From Kitasatospora aureofaciens (GTDB lineage: Bacteria; Actinomycetota; Actinomycetes; Streptomycetales; Streptomycetaceae): DNA of 64,000 nucleotides. Of the stretch, positions 8,143-16,794 are shown one piece after another; position 1 is the stretch's first letter; every line of letters begins with the position of its first letter. The translations under genes were made by a program, and so were the position numbers. The notes below the pieces were generated by a model that worked only from the letters and a program-made list of their open reading frames with translations, did not search any database and had not been told where the DNA came from. Location: NCBI GenBank assembly GCA_000720845.1, contig JODU01000008.1, forward strand, positions 186,001 to 250,000, read 5' to 3'.

Positions 8143-9581
8143 AGGATGGCTCCGGGGGTGTAGCCTGCGGCCTCCGGGTGCCGCTTGACGATCTCCTCGA
8201 TCCGGCCGACGACGACACCGACCTGGTCGGCCGCGGCGCCGGTGAAGGAGAGCTTGTCGGCCATCAGGGCGTCCAGGGCGGCACGGTCCAGCGGAATGCG
8301 GTCGTCGGCGGCCAGCTTGTCCAGCAGCTCGTTGCGCTCGGCACCCTGCTCGCGCATGGCCAGCGCGGAGGCGACCGCGTTCTCCTTGATGGCCTCGTGC
8401 GCGACCTCGCGGCCGACACCGGCGCGCACCGCGCCCATCAGCACCTTGGTGGTGGCCAGGAAGGGGAGGTAGCGGTCCAGCTCCCGGGCCACGACGGCCG
8501 GGAAGGCACCGAACTCGTCGAGCACGGTCAGGAAGGTCTCCAGCAGCCCGTCGAGGGCGAAGAACGCGTCCGGCAGCGCGACCCGGCGCACCACCGAGCA
8601 GGACACGTCGCCCTCGTTCCACTGGTCTCCCGCCAGCTCGCCGGTCATCGAGGCGTAGCCGCGCAGGATCACCATCAGGCCGTTGACGCGCTCGCAGGAG
8701 CGGGTGTTCATCTTGTGCGGCATCGCGGACGAGCCGACCTGGCCCGGCTTGAAGCCCTCGGTGACCAGCTCGTGCCCGGCCATCAGCCGGATCGTCTTGG
8801 CCAGCGAGGACGGCGCCGCCGCCAGCTGCACCAGCGCGGTGACGACCTCGTAGTCCAGGGAGCGCGGGTAGACCTGGCCGACCGAGGTGAAGGCCTGCGA
8901 GAAGCCGAGGTGCCCGGCGATCCGCTGCTCCAGCTCCGCGAGCTTGCCGGCGTCGCCGCCGAGCAGGTCCAGCATGTCCTGGGCGGTGCCGACCGGGCCC
9001 TTGATGCCGCGCAGCGGATAGCGGCCGAGCAGCTCCTCCACCCGGCCGTGGGCGACCAGCAGCTCGTCGGCGGCGGTGGCGAACCGCTTGCCCAGCGTCG
9101 TGGCCTGCGCGGCCACGTTGTGCGAGCGGCCGGCCATCACCAGCTCGGCGTACTCGCCCGCCAGCTTGCCCAGGCGGGCCAGGACGGCCACCGAACGGTC
9201 GCGGATCAGCTCCAGCGACAGCCGGATCTGCAGCTGCTCGACGTTCTCCGTGAGGTCACGGGAGGTCATGCCCTTGTGCACGTGCTCGTGCCCGGCGAGG
9301 TCGTTGAACTCCTCGATCCTCGCCTTCACGTCGTGCCGCGTGACCTTCTCGCGCTCGGCGACGGAGGCCAGGTCGACCTGGTCGAGGACGCGCTCGTAGT
9401 CGGCGATAGCGGCGTCGGGCACCTCGATGCCCAGGTCCTTCTGGGCCCGCAGCACGGCGAGCCAGAGCTGCCGCTCCAGCTTCACCTTCTGCTCGGGCGA
9501 CCAGAGCGTGGCGAGCTCGGCGGAGGCGTAGCGTCCGGCGAGGACGTTCGGGATGCGGGGCTTGGCGGGAGCGGAAGTCAC
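8139..9581 (-). CDS. purB: adenylosuccinate lyase
   Basis: 480 residues, normal for the long actinobacterial/eukaryote-like PurB. It carries the fumarase-superfamily signature GSSAMPHKMNTRSCE and the catalytic-His region TSRDLTENVEQLQI (both quoted in part). It catalyses two steps: SAICAR to AICAR plus fumarate, and adenylosuccinate to AMP plus fumarate, in purine synthesis. The GTG at 9581 lies only about 8 nt beyond a TAGAAT -10-like box (9590-9595), so the leader is very short or absent. mug overlaps its 3' end. Confidence 0.96.
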   Translation of the reverse strand: MTSAPAKPRIPNVLAGRYASAELATLWSPEQKVKLERQLWLAVLRAQKDLGIEVPDAAIADYERVLDQVDLASVAEREKVTRHDVKARIEEFNDLAGHEHVHKGMTSRDLTENVEQLQIRLSLELIRDRSVAVLARLGKLAGEYAELVMAGRSHNVAAQATTLGKRFATAADELLVAHGRVEELLGRYPLRGIKGPVGTAQDMLDLLGGDAGKLAELEQRIAGHLGFSQAFTSVGQVYPRSLDYEVVTALVQLAAAPSSLAKTIRLMAGHELVTEGFKPGQVGSSAMPHKMNTRSCERVNGLMVILRGYASMTGELAGDQWNEGDVSCSVVRRVALPDAFFALDGLLETFLTVLDEFGAFPAVVARELDRYLPFLATTKVLMGAVRAGVGREVAHEAIKENAVASALAMREQGAERNELLDKLAADDRIPLDRAALDALMADKLSFTGAAADQVGVVVGRIEEIVKRHPEAAGYTPGAIL

Positions 9582-9666
9582 GTGGACGGATTCTACTGGC
9601 GATTCGTGCAGGTCGGCGCCGCGGGGCGGTTCGTCGGAACCTACGAAGGGCGCCAGGGGCCGGGGA

Positions 9667-10449
9667 TCAACGCGCCGGGTCCTCGTAGGGGAGCAGGTCC
9701 GGGCGCTTGGGCGGCAGGCCGTCCCCGGACGAGCGGCCGGTCAGCCGGCGGCCTATCCAGGGCAGCAGGTGCTGCCGGGCGAACCGGACGTCCGCGGTCC
9801 TGCGCGCCGTCCAGCCCGGCGGCGGTGTCGCCGGGACCGGCGCGTGCCACTCGGGATCCTCGGGTTCGTGACCCAGCGACTGCCACACCGCCTCCGCGAC
9901 CCGGCGGTGGCCCTCGGCGGTCAGGTGCAGCCGGTCCACGTCCCACATCCGGGGATCGGCCAGCGACCGGGCGGAGTACAGGTCGACGACCACGGCGCCG
10001 TGCAGCTTCGCGAGGTCGTCGATGACGGCGAACAGCGCCTCCATGCGCGGCCGGAACCGTTCGAGCACCGGGCCCTGGCGGCCCGGACTGCGCATCAGTA
10101 CCAGCTGCTCGCAGTGCGGGGCCAGCCGTTCCACCGCCTGCGTGAGCAGGTCCCGCACCCGTGCCATGTCGCACTTGGGCCGCAGCGTGTCGTTGAGCCC
10201 CCCGACCAGCGTGATCACGTCGGCGCCCATGGCCGCGGCCACGTCCACCTGCTCGTCGACGATCTGTCCGATCAGCTTTCCGCGCACCGCCAGGTTGGCG
10301 TAGCGGAAGCCGGGGGAGCGGGCCGCCATCCGGGCGGCGAGGAGGTCGGCCCAGCCCCGGTAGGAGCCGTCGGGCAGCCGGTCCGACATGCCTTCGGTGA
10401 AGGAGTCGCCGACGGCGACCAGGCTGGTGTACGTGGGGTTCGTCTGCAT
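9667..10449 (-). CDS. SGNH/GDSL hydrolase
   Basis: 260 residues from the ATG at 10449; an upstream extension exists but lacks coding features. Block I is VAVGDSFTEGM with the nucleophile Ser16, block III is GGLND, and block V is DRLHLTAEGH with catalytic Asp and His. This is an intracellular esterase/lipase-like SGNH protein without signal peptide. Substrate unknown; family members deacylate small esters or lipids. It stands alone between purB and the CBS-domain genes. Confidence 0.9.
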   Translation of the reverse strand: MQTNPTYTSLVAVGDSFTEGMSDRLPDGSYRGWADLLAARMAARSPGFRYANLAVRGKLIGQIVDEQVDVAAAMGADVITLVGGLNDTLRPKCDMARVRDLLTQAVERLAPHCEQLVLMRSPGRQGPVLERFRPRMEALFAVIDDLAKLHGAVVVDLYSARSLADPRMWDVDRLHLTAEGHRRVAEAVWQSLGHEPEDPEWHAPVPATPPPGWTARRTADVRFARQHLLPWIGRRLTGRSSGDGLPPKRPDLLPYEDPAR

Positions 10450-10563
10450 GGCGACGGAAATGATATCGCCCGCACATACCCGCCGGTCGGTCGCCCTTCT
10501 CGGCTCCGGCCCCCTCGGCTCCGCTCCCACGACTTGGGCACGTCGGCTCGGGGCGCGGCGGGC

Positions 10564-11577
10564 TCACGCCCGCTGCCCGAACAGCTCCCGCAGCACGTCC
10601 TCCATGGTCACCAGACCCGCCAGCCGTCCGTCGGAGCCGAGTACCGCCGCCAGGTGCGTACGGCTGCGCCGCATGGCGGTGAGTACGTCGTCCAGCGGGG
10701 TGCGCTCGCGCACGCGGGCGATGGGGCGCATGTCCCGCAGGCGGAACGGCAGGTCCCGCGGCGAGGCGTCCAGGGCGTCCTTCACGTGCAGGTAGCCGAC
10801 GATCCGCCGCCCGTCGTCCACCACGGGGAACCGGGAGAACCCCGACCGCGCCGACAGCCGCTCCAGCTGCTCCGGGGTGATGCCCACGCGCGCGTGGACG
10901 ACCCGTTCCAGCGGCAGCACCACGTCCCGCACCGGGCGGCGGCCCAGCTCCAGGGCGTCGTACAGCCGCTCCCTGGCCCGGTCGTCGATCAGCCCCGCCT
11001 CACCGGCGTCCTTGACGATCTCCGCCAGCTCCGCGTCCGTGAACGTCGCCGCCACCTCGTCCTTGGCCTCGACCCTGAGCAGCTTGAGCAGCCCGTTGGC
11101 GAAGGCGTTGACCGTGAAGATCACCGGACGCAGGGCCCGGGACAGCGCCACCAGCGGCGGCCCGAGGACCAGCGCGCTGCGCACCGGCTCGGCCAGGGCG
11201 ATGTTCTTCGGCACCATCTCGCCGAGCAGCATGTGCAGATACGTCGCCAGCGCGAGGGCGATCACGAAGGACACCGCGTGCCCGGCGCCCGACGGCACGC
11301 CCACCGCGTGGAACACCGGCTCCAGCAGATGCGCGATGGCCGGTTCCGCGACCACGCCGAGGACCAGCGTGCACAGCGTGATGCCCAGCTGCGCCGCCGC
11401 CATCAGCGCCGACACGTGCTCCAGTCCCCACAGCACGCGCGCGGCCCGGGCGTCGCCCTCCTCGGCGTACGGTTCCACCTGGCTGCGGCGCACGGAGATC
11501 AGCGCGAACTCGGCGGCCACGAAGAACGCGTTGACGACCAGGGTCGCCAGACCGATCAGCAGCTGTACGGCGGTCAC
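10564..11577 (-). CDS. CNNM (DUF21)/CBS-domain membrane protein, short form
   Basis: 337 residues. The CNNM transmembrane domain covers about 1-185, with an N-terminal helix, FVAAEFALISVRRSQVE, and GEMVPKNIALAEP. A CBS pair follows at about 200-335 (VVLPLERVVHARV; LAGLVTMEDVLREL). It ends straight after the second CBS motif, so the C-terminal CorC/HlyC domain found in its upstream partner is absent. CNNM proteins are linked to magnesium/cobalt efflux. The GTG overlaps the stop of the upstream gene (GTGA), indicating coupled translation and perhaps a heteromeric complex. Confidence 0.9.
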   Translation of the reverse strand: MTAVQLLIGLATLVVNAFFVAAEFALISVRRSQVEPYAEEGDARAARVLWGLEHVSALMAAAQLGITLCTLVLGVVAEPAIAHLLEPVFHAVGVPSGAGHAVSFVIALALATYLHMLLGEMVPKNIALAEPVRSALVLGPPLVALSRALRPVIFTVNAFANGLLKLLRVEAKDEVAATFTDAELAEIVKDAGEAGLIDDRARERLYDALELGRRPVRDVVLPLERVVHARVGITPEQLERLSARSGFSRFPVVDDGRRIVGYLHVKDALDASPRDLPFRLRDMRPIARVRERTPLDDVLTAMRRSRTHLAAVLGSDGRLAGLVTMEDVLRELFGQRA

Positions 11578-12941
11578 CGGCCGGCCTCCCCTTCGTCCTT
11601 GTCTGCTTCGAAACCGGCCGCGTCGCCCGTGTCGTCGTCCAGAGGGGCGTGCATCAGCACCCGGGCCGCCCTGCGCCCCGTGGCGTCCACGACGTCCAGC
11701 CGCCAGCCGGCGACATCGAGGCTGTCGCCGACGGCGGGGATGTGCCCGAGACCGGCCGCGACCAGCCCCGCGACCGTCTCGTAGGGGCCCTCGGGCACCC
11801 GCAGCCCCAGCCGCTCCAGCCGGTCCACGCGCGCCGAGCCGTCGGCCCAGTACAGCGCGTGCCCCTCCTCGTCCGTGCCGGCCGGGTCGAGATCGGGGGT
11901 CTCGTGCGGGTCGTGCTCGTCCCGCACCTGGCCGACCACCTCCTCGACGATGTCCTCCAGCGTGGCCACGCCCGCCGTCCCCCCGTACTCGTCGATCACC
12001 ACGGCCATCGTGCGCCGCCCGGAGAGCCGGTCCAGGAGCCGGTCCACGGTCAGTGACTCGGGGACGAGCAGCGGCTCGCGCATCAGGTCGGCCACCGGCA
12101 TCCCGGGCCGCCGCTCGGCGGGCACCGCCAGGACGTCCTTGACGTGCGCCGTCCCGACCACGGCGTCGAGGCTGTCCTGGTAGACCGGGAACCGGGACAG
12201 TCCTGTCGCCCGCGTCGCGTTCGCCACGTCCTCGCACGTCGCCCGGGCGTCGAGGGCCACGACCTGGACGCGCGGGGTCATCACCTGCTGCGCCGTCAGG
12301 TCGGCCAGGTTCAGGGTGCGCACGAACAGCTCGGCGGTGTCGGCCTCCAGCGCGCCCTCCTTGGCGGAGTGCCGGGCGAGCGCCGCGAGCTCCTGCGGCC
12401 CGCGTGCGGACGCCAGCTCCTCGGCGGGCTCCACACCGAAGCGGCGCACGACGCGGTTGGCGGTGTTGTTCAGATGGGTGATGAAGGGCCGGAAGGCGGA
12501 GCTGAACCAGCGCTGCGGGCCGCCCACCCGCTTGGCCACGGCCAGCGGCGAGGAGATCGCCCAGTTCTTCGGCACCAGCTCACCGACGATCATGAGGAAC
12601 ACCGTCGACAGGGCCGTGCCCAGCACCAGCGCCAGTGAGGAAGCCGTCGAACGCGACACCCCCAGGCCCTCCAGCGGCCCCGCGATCAGCGCCGCGACCG
12701 ACGGCTCGGCGAGCATGCCGACCACCAGGTTGGTGACCGTGATGCCGAGCTGCGCGCCGGAGAGCTGGAAGGTCAGGTTCCGGACGCCCTTGAGGGCGCT
12801 CGCCGCACCCCGCTCACCCCGCGCCGCGGCCCGCTCCAGTTCACCCCGTTCGACGGTGGTCAGCGAGAACTCGGCCGCGACGAAGGCGCCGCACGCGAGC
12901 GAGAGCAGGATCGCCACCAGCAGCAGGAGCACTTCGGTCAT
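11574..12941 (-). CDS. CNNM/CBS/CorC-type membrane protein (hemolysin-C-like family)
   Basis: 455 residues: CNNM domain (1-190; FVAAEFSLTTVERGELE and GELVPKNWAISSP), CBS pair (about 205-335; VMTPRVQVVALDA and DEYGGTAGVATLEDIVEE) and a CorC/HlyC transporter-associated domain (about 350-440). The old name hemolysin is a misnomer; relatives act in divalent-cation, mainly Mg2+, efflux or sensing. It forms a two-gene operon with the shorter paralogue downstream. The ATG at 12941 is the first start of the domain. Confidence 0.92.
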   Translation of the reverse strand: MTEVLLLLVAILLSLACGAFVAAEFSLTTVERGELERAAARGERGAASALKGVRNLTFQLSGAQLGITVTNLVVGMLAEPSVAALIAGPLEGLGVSRSTASSLALVLGTALSTVFLMIVGELVPKNWAISSPLAVAKRVGGPQRWFSSAFRPFITHLNNTANRVVRRFGVEPAEELASARGPQELAALARHSAKEGALEADTAELFVRTLNLADLTAQQVMTPRVQVVALDARATCEDVANATRATGLSRFPVYQDSLDAVVGTAHVKDVLAVPAERRPGMPVADLMREPLLVPESLTVDRLLDRLSGRRTMAVVIDEYGGTAGVATLEDIVEEVVGQVRDEHDPHETPDLDPAGTDEEGHALYWADGSARVDRLERLGLRVPEGPYETVAGLVAAGLGHIPAVGDSLDVAGWRLDVVDATGRRAARVLMHAPLDDDTGDAAGFEADKDEGEAGR

Positions 12942-13023
12942 CGGGTCACCTCGGATCCATGATCGGCCAGGACCCGGAGGTTCGCCCGATGTTCAAGCCT
13001 TCAACCTTTCGTCCCGCGGTCGC

Positions 13024-13449
13024 TCAGCCGGTGAGGTGCTTCACCCAGCGCCGCCACTGCTCCTGCGGCTCGTACCCGGCGGCCCGCCAGGCATGCTGGG
13101 CCCGCTCGTTGCGCACCAGCACCATCGCGTCCCCGCGGCGCCCGCCGAGCCGGACGAACCGCTCGTCGGCGGCGGTGAGCAGGGCCGTCCCGATGCCCCG
13201 GCGCCGGTGGTCCGGGTGCACCGCCAGCCGGTAGAGATGGCAGCGCCAGCCGTCGAAGCCCGCGATCACCGTGCCCACCAGCTCCCCGTCGCGCTCGGCC
13301 AGCAGCAGTGCCTCCGGATCGCACGCCACCAGCCGCTCCACGCCCTCCCGGTCGTCGCTGATGCTCGTCCCCTCGGCGGCCGTCTTCCAGAAGGCCAGCA
13401 CGGCGTCCAGGTCCTCGGGCCCGGCGGGCCGTATGCGCAGATCAGTCAT
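13024..13449 (-). CDS. GNAT-family N-acetyltransferase
   Basis: 141 residues. Motif A, HPDHRRRGIGTALL, forms the acetyl-CoA pyrophosphate-binding loop (Q/RxxGxG/A type: RRRGIGTA), preceded by the VGTVIAGFDGWRCHLYRLAV strand pair (quoted in part). The layout resembles RimI-like small GNAT enzymes, but the substrate cannot be told. It is a single gene reading away from the CNNM operon. Confidence 0.9.
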   Translation of the reverse strand: MTDLRIRPAGPEDLDAVLAFWKTAAEGTSISDDREGVERLVACDPEALLLAERDGELVGTVIAGFDGWRCHLYRLAVHPDHRRRGIGTALLTAADERFVRLGGRRGDAMVLVRNERAQHAWRAAGYEPQEQWRRWVKHLTG

Positions 13450-13524
13450 GCCGCGATCCCACCACGCGCGCCGGGCCCCCGTGCGGTGATTCCGGCATGC
13501 GGACCGGCAGGGCGCGCGCGGGGC

Positions 13525-14415
13525 TCACTCCTCGCGCAGGACCCGCATCACCGGCGCGAAGGCCTCCATGAACGGCTCCAGCACCGTCAGGTAGGTGAAG
13601 CCGTACCGCTCGCGCTGCGCCCGCACCTGCGCGGTGATCTGCTCCAGGGTCCCGGCCAGGAGGATGGGCAGTTCCAGCACCTGCTCCGCGGTGAGGTGGG
13701 GGATGCGCTCCAGGTAGGGGCGGACGGCGGACTCACGGTCCTGCGTGACGGCGACCATCTGGACGAGCAGGTTCAGCTCCGCGGGTTCCTCGCGGCCGGC
13801 GGCAAGCTCCCGGTACCGGGCGACGCGCTCGTCGAGCTCCTCGGCGGTGATCGGCGCGAGCCGTCCCGTCGTGCTTCCCGGCACGGTGCGTCCGCCGGTG
13901 AACGCGGCGATGTCGGCGTGCCCGGCGGTCAGCTCCAGCATCCGGTCGCCGTTCGCGCCGATCAGCAGCGGAACCCCGGGCCGCTGCACGGGCCGGGGCA
14001 GGTACTCCTCGTCGCCCAGCAGCCGCTCCAGCTCCTCGACGGTGCGCCGCAGGTGGTCCACCCGCTCGCCCGGTGAGCCGAAGGCCAGTCCGGCGGTGTC
14101 GTGCTCCGCGCGTACGTAGCCGGTGCCGAGCCCGAGTTCCAGACGTCCGCCGGTCAGGGCGTCGGTGGTCGCCACCTCCCGGGCCAGCAGCGCGGGGTTC
14201 CAGAAGCCCGCGTTGAGCACGAAGGTGCCCAGCCGGGGCCGTTCGGTGGCCCGGGCCGCGGCGACCAGGGCCGGGAACGGCGCCGGCATGCCGAGGTGGT
14301 CCGGCACCAGGATCACGTCGTACCCGAGCTCCTCGGCCCGCCGGCACTTGGCGTCCCACCCGTCGGCGGGAGCGGCGCTCATCAGGTTGACGCCGAAGCG
14401 GAAGGGGCGCGGCAT
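13525..14415 (-). CDS. LLM-class flavin/F420-dependent oxidoreductase
   Basis: 296 residues with the luciferase-like TIM-barrel pattern: FGVNLMSAAPADGWDAK near the N-terminus, GYDVILVPDHLG, then LELGLGTGYVRAEHD. The last is the phosphate-binding region of F420-using actinobacterial members. The short length without the long insertions of monooxygenases favours an F420-dependent reductase or dehydrogenase, but FMN cannot be excluded. No pathway genes adjoin it. It is divergent from the RHH gene. Confidence 0.88.
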   Translation of the reverse strand: MPRPFRFGVNLMSAAPADGWDAKCRRAEELGYDVILVPDHLGMPAPFPALVAAARATERPRLGTFVLNAGFWNPALLAREVATTDALTGGRLELGLGTGYVRAEHDTAGLAFGSPGERVDHLRRTVEELERLLGDEEYLPRPVQRPGVPLLIGANGDRMLELTAGHADIAAFTGGRTVPGSTTGRLAPITAEELDERVARYRELAAGREEPAELNLLVQMVAVTQDRESAVRPYLERIPHLTAEQVLELPILLAGTLEQITAQVRAQRERYGFTYLTVLEPFMEAFAPVMRVLREE

Positions 14416-14497
14416 GAACTCTCCTCACACACAAGGGGCTTCCCGTCGCGGTGAGTCAACCACTCCCGGACTCGGGGCCGGAAGACGACGGCCGGCC

Positions 14498-14527
14498 TTG
14501 CCGCCGCTAGCGTCCCGGCGCTAGCTT
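14498..14527 (+). promoter_or_regulatory. promoter with repeated CGCTAGC, leaderless start
   Basis: TTGCCG (14498-14503), 18 nt, TAGCTT (14522-14527); the ATG follows at 14534, so transcription should begin at the start codon. The heptamer CGCTAGC occurs twice (14505-14511 and 14519-14525), 14 nt apart and flanking the spacer. That is a plausible site for ribbon-helix-helix autoregulation. Confidence 0.45.
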
Positions 14528-14533
14528 CAAGGT

Positions 14534-14761
14534 ATGGCGAAGACCCGGAAGGCCCAGCTGAACGTGCGGGTGGACGAGGGCACCGCCCGGGCTGCCCGGG
14601 AGAAGGCCCTGGCCCGGGGGCTGAGCGTGAACCGCTACATCGAGGAGCTGGTCCGGCAGGACACCGGCGAGGCCGGCCACACCTTCGTGGAGGCCGCCGC
14701 CGACTTCATGCGGCAGTACGAGAAGGTGTTCGCCGAGGAGATCGGCGAGGGCCGTCGCTGA
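14534..14761 (+). CDS. ribbon-helix-helix antitoxin-like protein
   Basis: 75 residues. KAQLNVRVDEGTARAAREKA followed by LSVNRYIEELVRQ has the strand-helix-helix pattern of MetJ/Arc-type RHH DNA-binding proteins. The acidic C-terminal half (VEAAADFMRQYEKVFAEEIG) could be the toxin-binding tail. It is followed 19 nt later by a Fic/Doc-like gene, the usual antitoxin-toxin order. Type II RHH antitoxins repress their own operon, and repeated CGCTAGC motifs lie in the promoter. The antitoxin role is inferred from fold and context. Confidence 0.78.
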   Translation: MAKTRKAQLNVRVDEGTARAAREKALARGLSVNRYIEELVRQDTGEAGHTFVEAAADFMRQYEKVFAEEIGEGRR

Positions 14762-14780
14762 GCCGTCGCGCACCTAGCGG

Positions 14781-15155
14781 ATGAACGACCTCACCATCGA
14801 TCTCGCCTGGCTCCTGATGCTCGCCGAGCAGCGCACTCCCGGTGATCCGCAGGTCACCGACTGGGGCGCGCTCGTCGCCGCCGTGGCCCGCCACCGGGCC
14901 GAGATATTCGGCACGCCCGTCTACGACACCCCGCACGCCCGGGCCGCCGCGCTGCTCCAGCTGCTGATCCACGTCCCGGCGCTGGAGCGCTCCAACGCGC
15001 TCTTCGCCTCCGCGGTCGCCTACGCCTATCTGGTCGCCAGTGGTGTGGAGGTCGCCACCACGCCCGAGCGGGTGCGGGACCTCGCGCTGCTGGTGAAGAA
15101 GGGCGAGGCGTCGGTCGAGGAGATCGCGGAGGAACTGCGCGCCTGGAACGGGTGA
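14781..15155 (+). CDS. Fic/Doc-family toxin-like protein with degenerate Fic motif
   Basis: 124 residues, the size of Doc (126). The N-terminus (LAWLLMLAEQRTPGD) and the central HVPALERSNALFASAVAYAYL followed by VASGVEV (quoted in pieces) match the helix bearing the Fic motif in Doc-type proteins. Against HPFxxGNxR/HxFxDANKR only the His and a displaced Asn are clear; the Gly/Ala-Asn-Lys-Arg phosphate-binding part is not preserved. Either the protein has lost AMP/phosphate transferase activity or it uses a variant site. It partners the upstream RHH gene. I recall similar Streptomyces proteins annotated as Fic-family toxin components. Confidence 0.75.
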   Translation: MNDLTIDLAWLLMLAEQRTPGDPQVTDWGALVAAVARHRAEIFGTPVYDTPHARAAALLQLLIHVPALERSNALFASAVAYAYLVASGVEVATTPERVRDLALLVKKGEASVEEIAEELRAWNG

Positions 15156-15167
15156 CCGCGCCGCGGC

Positions 15168-15845
15168 TCAGGACGGGCGCCAGGCCGTGCCCAGGACGCA
15201 GTACGAACTCGGCAGCGCCGGCCCGTTCTCCGGCATCATCACCTGACGGTAGGGACCGAGCGCGAACCCCGCCTCCCGCAGCGCGGCCACCGGTTCGCGG
15301 GAGAGGTGGCAGCCGCCGGACAGAGGAGGCCAGAGCGTCCGGTCCAGCGCGCGCTGGGCGAAGGTCATCGCCCGTCCGCCGCCCCGGCCGTGCTCGAAGA
15401 ACCGCACCTGCCCGCCCGGCCGCAGGACCCGCCGCAGCTCCGCGAGCGCCCGCGGCACGTCCCGGACGCTGCACAGCACCAGCGAGACCACGGCCGCGTC
15501 GAAGGCCTCGCTCTTGACCGGCAGGGCCTCCGCCGCGCCCGGCGCCACGTCCACCGGCACCTCGGCGCGCATTGCCGCCTCCACCGCCAACTGCCGCAGT
15601 ACGCGCTCCGGTTCGATGGCCACGACCTCGGAGACGGTGCCCGGATAGTGCGAGAAGTTCAGCCCGTTGCCCGCACCCACCTCGATGACCCGCCCGGACA
15701 GCCCGGCGAGCAGCCGTTCGCGGACGCGGGCCATGCCCATCCGGGTCTCGGCGCTCACACTGAACCGGGCGTAGTAGCGGGCGAACAGCGGATGGTGCAC
15801 GGCGTCGCGCGGCACCCCGCGGGCACGGTCGGATCGCAGCGGCAT
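15168..15845 (-). CDS. class I SAM-dependent methyltransferase
   Basis: 225 residues from the ATG at 15845, with GGGAGG upstream; the longer frame above it is non-coding. Motif I is VIEVGAGNGLNFSHYP and the acidic ribose-binding residue is in VVAIEPE. AFDAAVVSLVLCSVRD and LRRVLRPGGQVRFFEHG are motifs II-III. The pattern resembles the UbiE/METTL7-like Methyltransf_11 group. It sits 231 nt downstream of bioD on the same strand, so a link to biotin synthesis (BioC function) is conceivable but unsupported by motif. Confidence 0.88.
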   Translation of the reverse strand: MPLRSDRARGVPRDAVHHPLFARYYARFSVSAETRMGMARVRERLLAGLSGRVIEVGAGNGLNFSHYPGTVSEVVAIEPERVLRQLAVEAAMRAEVPVDVAPGAAEALPVKSEAFDAAVVSLVLCSVRDVPRALAELRRVLRPGGQVRFFEHGRGGGRAMTFAQRALDRTLWPPLSGGCHLSREPVAALREAGFALGPYRQVMMPENGPALPSSYCVLGTAWRPS

Positions 15846-16076
15846 GGGACCTCCCTCACGAGGCGGCGCCTCACCGCGATTCTCCCCCGGCCCGCCGCTT
15901 CGCACCCACCGCACGGCCGACTCCACCGGAGGCCTCCTGATGTGTCCCGGCGACAGGGGCGGGAGCCCGAGACGGCCGCGCTCACGGGCGAACGCGTCCG
16001 CGCCCCGGCCGTCGGCGGGGTCGGCGAGGGGGAACCGCGTTCCGGGCAGCGGGGCAGGAGCCGAAACCCGCCCCGG

Positions 16077-16793
16077 TCAGGGTGCCTCCCGGCTGCGGAA
16101 CGCGTCCGCGTCCCAGGTGCCGTCCAGCGGCGGCGCCAGCCAGTGGGGCGCCGTCGAGCGGAAGGCGGCCGGGGAGAGGGCCCCCGCTCCGGCGGGCACG
16201 GCGCCGAGGAGGGGGGCGCCGGACACGTCCGGGAGGTCCGCCAGGTTGCAGCGGGCGGCGAGGTCCGGGGCCTGGGGCCAGCTGCCGATCACCAGCCCCG
16301 GCAGCTCCAGTCCCCGGGACCGCAGCTCGCGCGCCGTCAGCTCCGTGGTGTTCAGCGTGCCGAGCCCCGCCGACGTCACCACCAGCACCGGTGCGCCCAG
16401 GAGACCGGCGACGTCCGCCAGCGTTCCGCCGGAGGCGTCGAAGCGTACGAGGAGTCCGCCCGCGCCCTCGACCAGGACCAGATCGTGCTCGGTGGCCAGC
16501 TTGGCCGCCGCCTCGGCGACCTCGCCGGGGCGCACCGGTGCCCGCCCGGCCCGGCGCGCGGCCGTGCCCGGCGCCAGCGGTTCGGGGAACCTCGCCACCT
16601 CGGCGGCCGTCACGTCACCCGCGAGCCGCGCCACCTCCTGGGCGTCCCCGGCCTCGTCCGGCCCCACGCCGGTCTGCGCCGCCTTCAGCACGGCCACCGA
16701 CCGGCCGCCCGCCAGGGCCGCCGCGGCGACGGCGGCGGTCACGACCGTCTTGCCGACCTCCGTGCCCGTGCCCGTGATCACCAGTACCGGCAT
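16077..16793 (-). CDS. bioD: dethiobiotin synthetase
   Basis: 238 residues. The P-loop ITGTGTEVGKTVV begins at residue 6, and AAQTGVG and VEGAGGLLVRFD are the BioD substrate and Mg2+ motifs. It catalyses ATP-dependent carboxylation and ring closure of 7,8-diaminopelargonate to dethiobiotin. The ATG at 16793 lies 1 nt after the bioA stop, making bioB-bioA-bioD one transcript. The length is typical. Confidence 0.96.
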   Translation of the reverse strand: MPVLVITGTGTEVGKTVVTAAVAAAALAGGRSVAVLKAAQTGVGPDEAGDAQEVARLAGDVTAAEVARFPEPLAPGTAARRAGRAPVRPGEVAEAAAKLATEHDLVLVEGAGGLLVRFDASGGTLADVAGLLGAPVLVVTSAGLGTLNTTELTARELRSRGLELPGLVIGSWPQAPDLAARCNLADLPDVSGAPLLGAVPAGAGALSPAAFRSTAPHWLAPPLDGTWDADAFRSREAP

Positions 16794-16794
16794 G

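Noticed and set aside
8178..10025. 615-residue plus-strand open frame
   Set aside because: Antisense to purB and the SGNH hydrolase; composition is typical of a reverse-frame shadow.
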